A stretch of DNA of 64,000 nt from Cricetomys ansorgei (GCA_026225945.1 JAMJFZ010002500.1:1792501-1856500); one strand, 5' to 3'; counted from the first letter of the stretch, positions 21,765-34,234 are shown. Program-made: numbers and translations. Notes: generated by a model from the letters alone, not told the origin.

Positions 21765-23194
21765 CTGAATTTTCATTGAGATAGCAGTGGTACCAACTAA
21801 TTACCTGTTAATTTAGTTATTCTGAAAATGGTACAAGTTCTTTTGCCATGAAACAAGTAGGTAGAAAAAGCTCATGGTCTACTTATCCAACTATAAATAA
21901 AGGATGATCTCACAGATTCTAATTCCAACACAGTCTAAACTGGTTTTTTCTAGAGAATTTATTCTACATGGATATTCATACATTTTTAGGTCTTCTTGCT
22001 TATGAAGTGCCATGCATGAAGAGTGTGCAACCCTCTGTCACAGGGTTTTAATGTTTTTAATCTGCTTTGTTCTCTCCTGGTTTGTTATGAGGGGGTTAAA
22101 CAGCCTAGAGCTATGTCACCTACTTGTCTTCTTGAAGCCAGCATCTCCAACTTTTCCCTTGATGGCCTTCATAATCCTGCAACATTTGAGGAACTCACGT
22201 TTGGCCACACTGCTTTAGTTGAAAATGTCCCTGAGTAAGCATCCATATGCTGCTTCCTTAATAACAAGACAGTGGCAGTCCACGGAGGGTAATGTCTGTG
22301 CTAACTAGGGAGGGGAGAAGATGTCTCGTGTCTTTCTGATGAGGTCATAACAGGAAGAAGAAACAAATTCTTGGTAAATCTTCAGCAAATGAATAAAAAT
22401 AGTATTCTGAAGAATATTAATTACTTTTCAGCAGCTAGGTTAGAAACAGCTCAACCGATATTGATTTTAAACCTGTGAGCTTCTTTAGGCCAATGCCTGT
22501 CCTCCGGACTGTGTCTCCAGTTGATATTTCTCTCCCTGAGCTTCTGTAGATGCTACATAAACACTAAATTACTTCTTAATCCTAGCTTTCCTACGTGGAC
22601 ACTAATAACCCCGACTATAATTAAGTTCCCTTTCTCTGATATTTTATTCTTCATAAGAATTTATATTTTTAATATATTATTAATCTCTTATGACTTTTAT
22701 AACCAATCACTAAATGTTGATGACTTTAGGCAGCAGAAATGGATTCTTTCACTGTTCCGGAAGTCAGAATTTCAAAATCCAGATAGTCACAGCACTGCCT
22801 CTGCTGTCAGCTGATGGAAATCACACGTGTGCCGGGCGGCACATAGACACGCTCATTGTGCTTTCATGTGAACTTTGCCTCAGTGTGTCTTGCTCAGGTC
22901 CTGTTCTCTTAAAGATGCTTGTTTGGGTCTAAGGCTCATCATAATCCAAGACGAGCTCAGTTAAGGTCCTAATTACATTTCAAAACCTTCTTTATGAAAT
23001 CATGCCATGAAAATAGGTTCTGTGAGAATGCATTACTAGATGTTTACCATTAAACCTATTGAAGACTTCTTGGCTATTTAATCTGAGTGCCGTCTTCTCT
23101 TTTCTGATTTTGGTGAGCAAACCTCTGTGCCCTTACTACTTGTATCTCAGCAGGCATTTCTGGGGTTCAATAATCCATCATAATATAAGCTAGG
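21765..23194. other. Unassigned, no gene seen
   Basis: Open frames of 68-97 codons on the plus strand (22012-22238, 22521-22932) overlap one another in different frames and match nothing I know. Confidence 0.45.
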
Positions 23195-23280
23195 AGACCT
23201 GGGCTACGGTTTTAATTTTTCAGTTTTCACTATCAGAAAATGTGATCTTGGATAAATTTAATCACTTTGAGTCTTATTTT
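23195..23280 (+). repeat. Possible MIR fragment
   Basis: 'atgtgatcttggataaattt' and 'aatcactttgagtctta' resemble the MIR core (gtgtgaccttgggcaa... cttaacctctctgagcctca). Very diverged. Confidence 0.38.
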
Positions 23281-24249
23281 TTTTTTTTTATGTTGGTGGC
23301 AAATATAGAAACCAATTAGGCTTAGCTCAAGGAAAAGTGAAAAATTCATTGTAAGTTACAGCATCTTCCCACAAAGCTCAAGGACAAGAATGCAGGCTGA
23401 CCCAGGAAGAAATTACATCATGGAGTTGAGAAGTTCTAAGACATGCAAAATTTGTGGTTAAATCTCTGGAGTTCTACCTCCCTCCCCTATCCAGATAGGT
23501 ATTTTTTCTGATGAAATCTCTCAAGTTTAGTGTTACTGTTTTGTCTGGGTTGATATCATTTTTCCATTTTTAAACTACCACTTCTGGTCCCTCCTATCTC
23601 ACTTTTGCTCCATGTTTTGAAGATCTTTATTTCTGTCTCAATCTCTGTATTCTAATGAGGGAATCAGTGCCATTACACTGAGATTGGATTGGTTTTCCTT
23701 AGTCGATCAACTCTGACCAGAAAAACAAAAAAATAGAGCTTTGAGATGCAAACAAGGGGGACTGGAGTAAAGGGAATTACAGTGAACACAGACTTTGGAG
23801 TTTGACAGATTCACAGAAATATGTATCATAATGGGGTTGATAGTTCCTGATTTACTTACTTCAAACTTTTTATATATTTTTTGATGATCACAGCAGACAT
23901 TGTGCCTAAGAATATATTTCAAATTACGCATTATTATGAACTTGAAAGCACTATTTTTAAAGTTTACAGTACAAAATTTAAGTCTTGAACAAGTGGCAGA
24001 CTTGATCTTGATGGAAGAAAGAGGAAAATTCATCCAATTGTGAAGTGGATCAAGACTTTCTCAGAGAGCATTGACGTGGCTCCTAAAGTTTTTTTTTTTA
24101 ATCATATCTGTGTTGGCAGGAAATCATAATTTCTGACATAGGCATGAGTAGTGTGCATAAGGGAAAAATCAGAGCATCAAGTTGTGAATGGATCATGTGT
24201 GGGGAGAAAACCCTTCAGTGCTTAGCTGGGCAATACAAGAGTATTGATT
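23281..24249. other. Unassigned, no gene seen
   Basis: A minus-strand open frame of 108 codons (23707-24033) has no recognisable content. T/A runs at 23279-23290 and 24090-24099. Confidence 0.45.
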
Positions 24250-24380
24250 AAGTTTAAAGTCAGACAGACCTGGAAATAGAAAGCACTAGATTTAAATGTG
24301 ATAATTTCTCAATTATTTATTATACACGTGATTATTCTCTAACAGGTAATGAAAATCAGGGTAAGTGTTTAGCAGTAAAA
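24250..24380 (+). repeat. Possible MIR fragment
   Basis: 'aaagtcagacagacctggaa' resembles the MIR block 'gagtcagacagacctgggtt'. The rest is too diverged for a firm call. Confidence 0.38.
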
Positions 24381-25384
24381 ACTATCAGCTTAAGAGGAAA
24401 ATAAAAGAAACCAGTCTGTTTGGGGGAAGTTCTGATTGCTGGTGTGGGGAAGACAAGAAGAGAGAGAGAAGCAGATACACGTCACACATGCTTTTCTGGG
24501 AAGATCACTGGGGTGGTTGCTATTTTCTCTCATATTTCTGAGGCTAGAGCAACAGTAGTGCCACTTATTCTGCTTCAGAGCTCCCTCCACCAGGGAAGGT
24601 TATGGATCTCGGAAAGCCACCAACTAGGGGGAAAAGTCTGGAGTGATCACCTTGGATCAATACATTTTGGGCCTGAGGGAAATATAAATTTTTGCACTTA
24701 TGATCACGTTTCTGACCTTTGTTTTCACCATTTTAACAACTAAAATCTCCATCTGGAATCAAATTCCTGAAGTAGACTTGGTTAAAAAAATGATTAAAAA
24801 ATGGTCTTCAAGTCTGAGGGACTCTTAGGCCCCACATGTGAATTAGCCCTGGTCATTGGAGTAAGACGCTGCGCTATGTTTGGGAACAATTGCATGCAGC
24901 TTCTCAGAGTGTCATCTTGCGTAGAATACTCCCATTAAGAACCTATGGCAAGAGACAGCTGGCTGAAAAGTTGGGGTCCTGGCTATCTTTCTATTATTAC
25001 TGCTAACACCAGACACATAAGCAGGTGCTCACCAAATGATGAATTAAGGAATACTCTACTGAGCATGGCCTTTGGCAATATGGCACTGAGATTCATCTGT
25101 CTTATTTTATGAAGCATCAGCAATTTCTGATTCATACTCTGAAAATGGCAGTGTTCCCTGAAGGCAGAAATACATAATTTTTCTCATGGCAGTTGAGAAC
25201 ACCACTACTTCGCTTGTCTTCAGTTACAAATGGAAAGATTAGTGTTGGCCAGGAGAGCAGACTCCTCTTCCAAAGAGAGGGTCACAGGCAATAAAAGTAG
25301 TTCTCAGGCTAAGGAAAGGGATTGGAAAGAATCTTTTCTATCAAACAATCTGATGTATTGGTATTCCTGTCAGGTAATAGGTCT
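24381..25384. other. Unassigned, no gene seen
   Basis: Open frames on both strands at 24390-24743 (66 and 107 codons) overlap each other and are not recognised. Confidence 0.45.
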
Positions 25385-25752
25385 TTCTTTTATTTTTTAG
25401 ATTGTAATGTAATTAATTACATCATCACTTCTCCTTTCCCTTCTCCAAGTCCTCCTATATGCCTCTCCTTGCTCTCTTTAAAATTCATGGTTTCTGGTTT
25501 TCATTAATTGTTACAGGAATATATGGGCATATATATGTTCTGTCCATATAAAACTACTTGTATGTATATTTTCACGGCTGATCACTTCACATTGGAAAAT
25601 TAGATGGTGTCCTCTTCCCTGGGGAAGACTACTTTTTTCCACTCTCAGCATTCCTTTGTTGCCTGTAGTTCTCTGTGTGGGGCTGAGCCTCCTTGTCTTT
25701 CCTCAATCAACTTTGGCCTGCCTGTGGTTGCTGTTCATTGTTATTAAATAAA
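25385..25752 (-). repeat. Rodent L1 3'UTR, antisense
   Basis: Shares an ordered set of blocks with 32825-33235: 'ttaattacatcatc'-type start, 'aaaattcatgg', 'tttcacggctgatcacttc', 'tcagcattcctttgttgcct', 'tcaatcaactttggcctgc'. Both are diverged copies of the same rodent L1 3' segment. Confidence 0.66.
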
Positions 25753-26980
25753 GGAAACTAAGTCATTATTGCGACATGGAGCAGCCACTCCATGGTGACT
25801 GTGAGAGAAGGAAAAATTGCCTCTTTAAAACTCCTGAAGCGTTCATTTGCACATCTCATATTTTTTTGTTTTGTTTGCGTATACTCACATTGCTACTCTC
25901 TTCAAGAAGATTTACAAGCCCAGCCCATCAAGAATGACACATCTATCATTCATTAGTCCCCGGTCCAAAGTTATTTCATTAGAAATAATGTTTTAATGTT
26001 TTTACTTATGGTCTTTCACCATAAAATATATAAGAAAAGTAACTTACTTTTCAATTGTTTTATCTCTGTCCTTCAAAAAACAGAATCTAAGTTGGATATA
26101 AGTGTAAAAGAAAGGCAAAACCATATTTTGTGAGGTATCAACTATGAAAGGAAATGGGAAAAACAAGGCTAAATGGATCAGTAGGTCTCATAGTTCTTCA
26201 CAATGCTATCATTTAAAAACAGTCCTATGACTTCGTGCTAAGCAATGCTAATCAGCCTGATCAACAGGATAAATCTTATTCTCACCTGCTGTCCCATGAA
26301 CATAAGTATCAAAACTTCCAAGTGGCAATCTAGATTGTAACTCAATTCCACCCTCAACGTGTCTTCTGCATTTTATGCTCCTCTCGGGGCCCAAGACATT
26401 TAACAATACACAGTTCAGAACAAGCAGGCAGTAAGCACAAATCCCTCCTAGAGGTCACTGGGAATGGTGATGACGCATGGAGTTACTACTGCTTTCACTT
26501 GTTGTTCTTAGACCTATGAAATTTTTTTTTTTACTGTGAACAAAGCACTATATAGAAGTCTCAAATCCAGGTCTCACATTGCATTCTGGAGGAGAAACAC
26601 CTTGTTCTGAGAAAGGATTGATTCTGAGCTTATCCTTCAATATATGTTTAGAAGGCCATTTCAATGCTCTATCAAGAAGGCCACTTCTGAATTGTTTAGC
26701 AAGTGATTCCACCAGTGGACTCCATAGTTATGGACTCATTTCTGCACAAGTTTTTGCTGCAAGGAGGGTCTGGCTTCTTTCCCTAAATAATTTTGTGATG
26801 ATGGGAGCTCTGTCAGCATAGAATGCAAAGTTTTATATAATTTTCTGTTCTTATTGGACAAAACTGTTGATTTTTCCAGGAATGAAAGACCTATTGTTTA
26901 ATAACCAAAGGAGACAGTAATTACGGGAGGCTTGGTAAGTTGCAATACTTACCTTTGGGATTGTACATAGAGTATTAAGT
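25753..26980. other. Unassigned, no gene seen
   Basis: AT-rich sequence. An 80-codon open frame at 26579-26821 has no recognisable content. Confidence 0.45.
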
Positions 26981-27137
26981 CACTTTCTCTTACTGTGACA
27001 AACCATATGAGAAAAATTAACTTCAAAGAGGAAAAGAAATATTTCGGCTCATGGCTTTAGTCTGAACCCTGTGGACTCTATTGCTTCAGTCCTAAGTAAC
27101 ACAGAGTATCATGGTGATGTGGACCTGCAGCAGAGGA

Positions 27138-27182
<45 letters not shown>

Positions 27183-27400
27183 GAGAAGTTTCTGAGTGCT
27201 TAGAATTTTGTCTAGTTTCTCTGGCATATGTATCTGGCCATATTCTGTAGCCTGCTGATCATCATACAATCACTTTGTCTTAACATCAGGAGATGATTCA
27301 CAAGACAGATCAGAGTGGTGTCTATAGGAATGGCATGTGGAGTGGTAGAGGGAAAGAAACAGAATGAAGAAGCGGCACCAAGAAACAAGTCCCACCGCAG
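26981..27400 (-). repeat. MaLR-like LTR fragment, antisense, with (TA)n
   Basis: 'cactttctcttactgtgaca', 'ttcggctcatggctttagtc' and 'tatcatggtgatgtggac' follow the antisense MaLR layout. A pure TA run at 27139-27178 interrupts it. Confidence 0.42.
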
Positions 27401-27796
27401 AGTTAAAGCATCAAAGGAGGTCCTGCTTCTCTTATAAAGACGATGGAGATTGCTCTATGATGTACATCACTGCAGCTGTCACCAAGATCTGCAGTTCAAA
27501 AGACTGCATACTTAGAAAGGTGCTTCCACTACCGTCTTTGTGCCCAAGTTCAAATTGCTTTTTCTCTGATCTGCAACACAGATGCTCAGAATCATACAAT
27601 CATACTTGTAACATGTGTAGGTAGAGACTGGATGATGTCAACTGATGCCCAGTACCTGGCTTGTAACACATGCAGGAGGAGACTAGGTGGTGGCACCTGC
27701 ATGTCATGCTGTTACTGAAAATCCGTCCCTGTGCTTGCCAAGTAGATATGGCAAAATGGCAGACACAGCCTCTGCTTCACTTCTCCCTTCAAAAAT
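27401..27796. other. Unassigned, no gene seen
   Basis: Two near-identical short blocks (CTTGTAACATGTGTAGG near 27605 and CTTGTAACACATGCAGG near 27659) form a small tandem repeat about 55 bp apart. Otherwise nothing recognised. Confidence 0.45.
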
Positions 27797-28232
27797 CTCA
27801 CTGCTATGTGTCTTGTAAGGGAATCCTTTGCCAGGAGGTTTTTTGTACTGTACAGTCTTCCTTATGGTTACATGCCACTTAGATTTCTGGGAACAGCTTG
27901 GACAGAGGTATTTAAGAAGAGCGTGTCCATTGGAAAAGTGAGTTGGGGTAGTGACAGGGGAAGAGTGAGAACCAGGTTGGGTGGTGATAGGAAAGCAGGC
28001 ATAAATAAGGCTCAGATAAAGCAGAACTAACCAGGGTTTTAAAAAAGTTACATGTAAAAACTGCAGAGAGAAGCTGAACCTAGGGGGTGGAGTTCCGTTA
28101 GCAGCCCAGTTATGCTTCAAAGTTTAAACATAACGTTACCTTTTAACTCCCAAACGAAGAAGGCTTGAGAGCTCAGACCCAAAGTGCAGAAAACAATTAT
28201 ACATCCTTTTTTAAAAGGAAAAACCTTTTACA
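27797..28232 (+). repeat. Left arm of a large inverted repeat
   Basis: Reverse-complement match to 28990-29485. The best-conserved block, about 190 bp (27839-28030), is roughly 90% identical to its partner by eye. It contains a TATA-like GTATTTAAGAAG at 27909-27920. Compared with the right arm it lacks two short segments of about 20-30 bases. The arms look like two copies of one interspersed element, probably an LTR, in opposite orientation. A 138-codon minus frame (27704-28120) runs through it and is not a gene I recognise. Confidence 0.75.
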
Positions 28233-28347
28233 CAAATCCTGTGTCTACTTTATATTTACAGAAAAGCTCAATTCAGACTGACCCCATTTTAAATTCTCTG
28301 TCACACCATACTAGAAAGCATGTATTTAAGGTGTGAATCTGCTAAGC

Positions 28348-28569
28348 CAGCAATTCTCAACTGTGAGTTGCAGCCCCTTTGGGAGTCCAATGACCTTTTC
28401 ACAGGGGTCGTCTAAGACATCTACATATAAGATATTTACATTATGATTAATAACAGTAGAAAAATTACAGTTATGAAGTAGCAATGGAAATAATTTTATG
28501 GTTGGGGGTCACTACAACATGATGAACTGTATTAAAGGGTCACAGCATTAGGAACCTTGAGAACCACTA
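28348..28569 (+). mobile_element. URR1-type hAT element with target-site duplication
   Basis: Nearly full-length non-autonomous element: CAGCAATTCTCAAC at the left, 'gcagcccctttgggagtcc', 'aattacagttatgaagtagc', 'attttatggttgggggtcac', and GAGAACCACTA at the right. It is flanked by TGCTAAGC (28340-28347) and TTCTAAAC (28570-28577), six of eight bases identical. It lies in the spacer of the inverted repeat. Confidence 0.9.
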
Positions 28570-28577
28570 TTCTAAAC

Positions 28578-28989
28578 AGTTATACCACAGACAAGTAATG
28601 GTAGTTTTCAACAAGACTCTTGTATAAAGTGACTATAAATTCATGTTTATAATATTAATTGTACAACATTTTAATTTTTAAATTTAGTACTCTTGGGTTA
28701 TGAAGAGTTTAAGAAAGAAGATCAAAAAGCTGTTGAGTATTAACTATGTGTGACTACAGAAATTTATGTCCATATATCATCACACACTTAATCATTTTAA
28801 AACATCTTCCTTTAATTTGATGAAGGATCACTATTGAAATGGAACACATGGACTTGTGCCCAACATTCACTTCAACCTTCCAGTTTGTCTTTCTGAAGGG
28901 CAGAGATTAGAAAGCTGAAGTCTCTACCTTCCTGGATTCCCTTAAAACTAAAACTCTTTGTGTGTGTTAGGCTCAGCCAATCAGACACT
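28578..28989. other. Spacer of the inverted repeat
   Basis: AT-rich DNA without a recognised element between the URR1 and the right arm. Confidence 0.45.
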
Positions 28990-29485
28990 GTAAAAGGTTT
29001 TTCTTTTAAAAAAGATGTATAATTGTTTTCTGCCATTTGAGTCTGGGCTGTCAACCTTCTTTGGGAGTTAAAAGGCAAATGTTTCTTGAAAGCTATTTCT
29101 AAATGCTATATCTAAACTTTGAAGCCTTTGTAACTGTTACTTTTTGCACTCATAACTGGACTCCTAATGGAACCCCACCCCCTCAGGTTCAGCTTCTCTC
29201 TGCAATTACCAAGAAAGACCCTAACATGTAAATTAAAAAAAAACTCTGTTAGTTCCACTTTATCTGAGCCTTATTTCTGTCTGCTTTCCTATGACCACCA
29301 AACCTGGTGTTCACTCTTCCCCTGTCACTACCCCAACTCACTTTACCAATGGACATACTCTTCTTAAATACCTCTGTCCAAGCTGTTCCCAGAAGTCCGT
29401 GTGGCGCATAACCATAAGGAAGACTGTACAGTACAAAAAAACCTCCTGGCAAAGCATTTCCTTACAGCTAGGAAAGCAGTGTGAA
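28990..29485 (-). repeat. Right arm of the inverted repeat
   Basis: Reverse-complement partner of 27797-28232, with extra bases at roughly 29055-29100 and 29120-29150. 'tccttatggttatgcgcc' and 'gaacagcttggacagaggta' on the minus strand recur on the plus strand of the left arm. The open frames at 29167-29488 mirror those in the left arm. Confidence 0.75.
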
Positions 29486-31024
29486 TAAAGTAAAATATCT
29501 TGTTGATAATAATATTCTAATTACATAATGAAATAATATTACTTTAGAAATATTAGGGTAAATAAGGTACATTATTAAGATTAAATTTTACTTTCTTGTA
29601 TCCACATCTTAAAAATTCTGTTGCCATATAAATGAAGATTACACGTGTGATTTTCATTATAACTGTTTTAAATAACAGTGTCTTTAATTTTTTAAAAAGT
29701 ACAATGTTCACCAATGAGCTCTATCACTAGGTTTCTAGAGTGGGAATTGTGTTGAAAAGACTGCAGAACTGTCCTGTAAATGCTACCTTCTAAGTTCCTG
29801 TCTCCCTCTTGTGAGCACTTGTATCACACTGTGGATTTTCCTAACTCTCTGGTCTTAATTTTCTACATTACATTACAGATGAGACACTTTTAAAGCTTCA
29901 TTGAAAACATTATAAGACGTTCTAAAAAAATATGACTTTCTGACTTGGACAGCTTTCCTGCTCTATTCTCTGAGTTATGAATCTCTGCAATATTCTGTTT
30001 CATCCTTGTGTTTACCTGAACACAGAATTTAGCATCTCATCTGGTCTTCAAAATAATCCATAGTATCACATCTGAGAAACAAAAATACATACCCTCAAAA
30101 CTCTCTTAAGGGAAGAAAGATGAAGGGCTTCTTTCTGTGCACTCAGAGCAAGCATGTGAATAGTTGGCATTTGAATCTTTTCCTCAATCACTCTGTTACT
30201 AAGTCAACAGGGGATCCATGTCCTTCCTGCTTCTCCCTCCTGCCCCTCCCCCATTATCTTCCTGTCTCACTGGCACCCCTTTTTCCTCTCCAAGATTCTC
30301 TCTTGTTAAAAGTCCTTACCCTTCGTTAGGCAGAACAATTTAATTGCTGTATTGTGTTACTTGAGCATTTCCTTAGGGTCTCATACTCCACAGAAAGTAA
30401 TTTCTTTTGAATAAATATAAAGTCTCCCTTAGAGGAATTTTGGGGAATATAATTTTATTCATTTCATTACACAGAATAAATTGGATAAGTTTAGAAAGTA
30501 AAGGTTTACAATACTAAGAAATTTGGTAAATATAAAAAAGAAGAGATTTATCATGTCCTGAGTCTTCTTGGCATGAGATAGCCATCTTGCTATCATATAT
30601 TGACTGATACGGTCAACCTGGAACTTGTACCTTCCTTTCAAAATCTTATTTCTAAGAAGGCAAATTTCATCTTGTTTTACATTACTGAGAGCCACTTATT
30701 AGCTGAAAGGAATAGGACTACTCATATTTTTCTTCTCTACCCTACCATACAGAGATCCTTAATAATGAGATCCTCGATAATAGTCGCTCTTGAGAACACG
30801 TCTTTTGATAGGTCATAGTTCATGTTGGGAATATGTGCTAATTTTAGGTACATGAGCTCATTTGTTGGCTCATGTTATCAACTCTCTTCTTCCCAGTTCT
30901 CTGAAATTTATCTCTAGTATGTTCCATTTCCTACATTAATAGCTCCATAAAAATATAACCAATGTAATAGTGTCTTACTCTCATAAATATATTGAAACTA
31001 CAGCACATTAGAAGTATTTTCCAT
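29486..31024. other. Unassigned AT-rich 1.5 kb
   Basis: Only short open frames (69-78 codons). No repeat family recognised. Confidence 0.45.
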
Positions 31025-31215
31025 TTATTAGCAAGGTACAGCTTTAAGTGCTTTACATGCAATTAGTGCATTGTAATTCTTATCTATAGGAAAGGTGGGT
31101 ATTATGATTTTTAAACGGTAAACCAAGGCTCAAAATATTAAGGATTTTTCTACAAACCCACAACACACTAATTCCATCAATGCGATCCTGGTCTCCCATA
31201 CTCCACATGCTTACT
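31025..31215 (+). repeat. MIR SINE
   Basis: 'gcaaggtacagctttaagtg', 'ctttacatgcaattagtgca', 'taggaaaggtgggtattatg' and 'ggtaaaccaaggctcaaaa' follow the 3' two thirds of MIR in order. Diverged as expected for its age. Confidence 0.62.
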
Positions 31216-31618
31216 GTGTGAAAGTCATTATAGAGCACGTGAGCTCTTATTATTAGAGATGACCTAATCCTACATTCTAGTTTACAGATTTATAAATTGA
31301 TTGTGGATGTCTGAACTAATTAGAGCCAGCCTGACTCTAAGCAAGAATTGCTTGCTAGTACATATTCAGGGACAGCCAAGAACTACTGGCTATTGTAGTA
31401 ATTTGGCTTTCTAATGGTTTCTAGTACTGTATTCTTTAATGATCACCTAAGGAAACCAATAGATATTTGGATGCATTTTCTCAGGGATAGACAGCAAATG
31501 AATCAACTTACTACCAGTTCTTTATTTATATGGTCAGCGTTCAACATCAACTTGTAGTGGCAAATGAAAGTATGTATGAAATAAAACTTAAGATGAATAA
31601 AATATTAAAGGAGAAGAC
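31216..31618. other. Unassigned, no gene seen
   Basis: No open frame or recognised element. Confidence 0.45.
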
Positions 31619-32106
31619 TGTCAGTATCAGCACTGTAGGGGCCAGAGAGAGGCACGAGGTTCATGTCCACATATCAACCTGAGCAGCCTGCGGAGTTCTA
31701 CAAGACTTTTAGGGACTTCAACTCAGGACAAACTGGGATGTGTGGCTTCAACACAGGAAAGAATTTGAAGAACTTTGGTAGTCTGGATGAGAATGTCTCC
31801 TGTACTTTGTCCCGAGTTGGTGGCACTGTTTGGGTGGTAGGTTTGGGAGGTGTAGCCTTGTGAAGGACTATGCCACTGGTGACAGGCTTTGAGGTTTCAA
31901 AGGCATGGGTCATTTCTAGTTTGCTAACCCTCCTTGTGTTTTCTGTTCATGATGTGAGCTCTCAGTTTCCTACTCTAGCTGCTGTGCACCTGCTCTTTCA
32001 CCGTGGACTGTTATTCCTGTGGAATGGTAAGCTCAAACACACTTTGTCTTCCATAAGTTACTTGGTCATGGTATTTTATCACAGCAATAGAAAAGCAACT
32101 AACACA
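31619..32106 (+). repeat. ERVL-MaLR-like LTR, sense
   Basis: The 3' end 'cataagttacttggtcatgg', 'attttatcacagcaatagaa' and 'aagcaactaacaca' is the typical terminus of this rodent LTR group. The 5' border is set at a TG after GAAGAC, but I could not confirm a 5-bp duplication. Open frames at 31663-32133 are incidental. Confidence 0.52.
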
Positions 32107-32144
32107 GTAGCAGTCAAGCAGAGTGGGGTTTAATAAAGATTTTT

Positions 32145-32495
32145 AGGGACTGTGGAATGGCTTATGAGATAGGAGAGTTTGCTATGCAAGCATGAGGACC
32201 TGAGGTCAGACTTCCCATTGGTCAGGTAAAAAGCTAACATGGCTGCACATTTGTCTAAAGTCTAGAGATGGAAGGGAAGTCTGTAGAGACAGGAGGATCA
32301 CTGGGACTTCCTGGCTGCCAGCCTAGGCTCCAGGTCTGGTGAGAAACCCATGCTCAAAGGAATAGGTGGGGAGTGAGAGAACAGGACAACTTATGTCTTC
32401 TGGTTTCAGAATGCATAAATGTGCACAGCTGCACACACACACACACACACACACACATGCACATACACATACACACACACACATACACACAAGAT
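32145..32495 (+). repeat. B4-type SINE with (CA)n tail
   Basis: ID-like 5' part ('gtttgctatgcaagcatgag', 'gacctgaggtcagacttccc') followed by a B1-like 3' part ('gggacttcctggctgccag', 'ctccaggtctggtgagaaac'), ending in a CA/CATA run at 32431-32490. Confidence 0.72.
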
Positions 32496-32824
32496 GGTAC
32501 TCAAATATAGGTTTAAGTATGACAGTTAAAAGAATGACAGGAATCCAGGGAGAAAGATAAGACACTCAAAAGCAAGTTTTTTACTTCTCTAAATGAGAGT
32601 CACACTTTATGGATTTTTTTTTCATACCAGTCATATATAGGATTTTGGTGGAATTTAATGTTACTATGTTCACAGGGCTGTTAAGAAACCTGAATAGGAT
32701 CATCAGGTGGTTCCTGTGGGGCACCAAACAAAATTACAATTGATAAGATACAATCTGGCTCACAGAGACATAAGCAGGTGGATATCCTTATTATAAACAA
32801 AGTTCACAGTTTTTCTTCTTTTTA
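32496..32824. other. Unassigned, no gene seen
   Basis: No recognised element. Confidence 0.45.
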
Positions 32825-33235
32825 AAATTTTTGAGGTAAGATAATTATATCACTTTTGCCCCAATTTCCTCCCTCCAGACCCTTCCATATACCCCCTTTT
32901 TCCTTTCAAATTCATGACCTCTCTTCCTTTTAATTGTTGCCACATGTATATATGCATATGCATATACACATATATCCCTAAGAATAACCCACTCCGTCTG
33001 AACAACGCCACCTCCATGCACGTGTTCAGGGCTGACTACTTGGTATTGGACAATCAGTTGGTCTGCTCGGAAGGCTGCTTCTCTCATGCTCAGCATTTCT
33101 CGGTTGCTTGTAATTATTTGTGTAGGCCTTGTGGGCTTTCTTCCATCAATGCTGGCATGTCTATTTTTGTTACCTTTCTTGAGATCATGTTTTGGAAGTT
33201 GAGATTCTTAGGCAATATTTTAGGAAAGAATGAGG
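32825..33235 (-). repeat. Rodent L1 3'UTR, antisense
   Basis: 'aattatatcacttttgcccc', 'aattcatgacctctcttcct', 'ttcagggctgactacttggt' and 'ctcagcatttctcggttgct' are in the standard order. Paired with the copy at 25385-25752. The 118-codon plus frame (32914-33270) is incidental. Confidence 0.7.
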
Positions 33236-33499
33236 TTCCCCACCCAGTGTCATATTCATTCAAGTGTTAAGCTTGGTTCATTGCAATTTTAAAATAGAGG
33301 GAATAGCATTTTGTGTCAGCAACCTTCATAGAAAATGTTGTTAATTGCGCTGTAATTTTTGATATTTGGTTGGTGAGAGACTTCAGTCAGACTTCAGGGT
33401 GAGGGACTCCTTTCTCCATGCCCCCACAGGTTCCCTGTCCTTCTACCTTGCTTCATCAAGATAATAGATAATTATTATCTTGCCTATAAGATTTTTTCC
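33236..33499. other. Unassigned short stretch
   Basis: No recognised element. Confidence 0.4.
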
Positions 33500-33815
33500 C
33501 TGGTCCATTTAAGATGCTGTATTAAAATGCCTTAGCCCTGCAGACTTTTAAACAACAGAAATTCATTGCTCACAGTATGGAAACTTAGAAGTTCAAGAGC
33601 AGTCCCCTAGCATACAAGCTGTCAGATGAGGATTTGTTCTCACTGATGATTCTGTGTCCTACATGGCAGAGAGGACTTAAGATTTTAATAAAATAATGAA
33701 TAAAAGTCTTATTTGTAGGAGTTGATTTCTCATTACTCAGTCACCTCCCGAAGAACCTACTTCTTAATATCATCATAGTGGGTAAGATGTTTCAACATGT
33801 GAAATTTGGGAGAAC
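33500..33815 (-). repeat. Old MaLR-type (MLT1/MST-like) LTR, antisense
   Basis: 'gacttttaaacaacagaaat', 'tcattgctcacagtatggaa' and later 'ctcagtcacctcccgaagaa' follow the antisense layout of mammal-wide MaLR LTRs. Confidence 0.42.
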
Positions 33816-33834
33816 AACAGCTCTCTTTTTTGTT

Positions 33835-34048
33835 TTTTGAGATAATTTATGTGTATGACTGTTTTGTCTGAAGGTGTGTTTGTGCACCTTGTGCTTGACT
33901 AGAGTCCAAGGAGGTCAAAAGAAGGCCGAATCCTCTGGACCTGGGATTGCAGACAGTTGCGAGTGGCCTTGTGAGTGCTGGGAATTGAACCTGAGTCCTC
34001 TGGAAGAGCAGTAGGTTCTCTTCACCACTGAGCCTTCTCTCCAGCCCA
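33835..34048 (-). repeat. B2 SINE
   Basis: Antisense B2 ending in the diagnostic 'gagccttctctccagccc' (34031-34048), with 'gtgctgggaattgaacctga' and 'ctctggaagagcagtaggtt' upstream. The A-box/B-box head of the tRNA-derived promoter would be at the right end. Confidence 0.87.
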
Positions 34049-34234
34049 GCCCAAATATCACACACACCATGGCAATGTTAAAACTAATGTCTTGGATACA
34101 GCAGAACTACACAGCATGGAAATGGTACTTACATCATGAAAAAGAGAGGATGCTGTCAAGAGAAGAAACACAATTGAAAAGGAAAGAAAATTTGCATCCT
34201 TTGATGTATATTCTAGGGCTATCCCAGACAAACC

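Noticed and set aside
27704..28120. 138-codon minus-strand open frame with a partner at 29167-29488
   Set aside because: Considered as a duplicated gene. The similarity is nucleotide-level across the whole inverted repeat, including non-coding parts, and the right copy is interrupted.
31619..32106. 5-bp target-site duplication for the MaLR-like LTR
   Set aside because: The bases flanking the proposed ends (AAGAC and GTAGC) do not match, so the duplication is not claimed.
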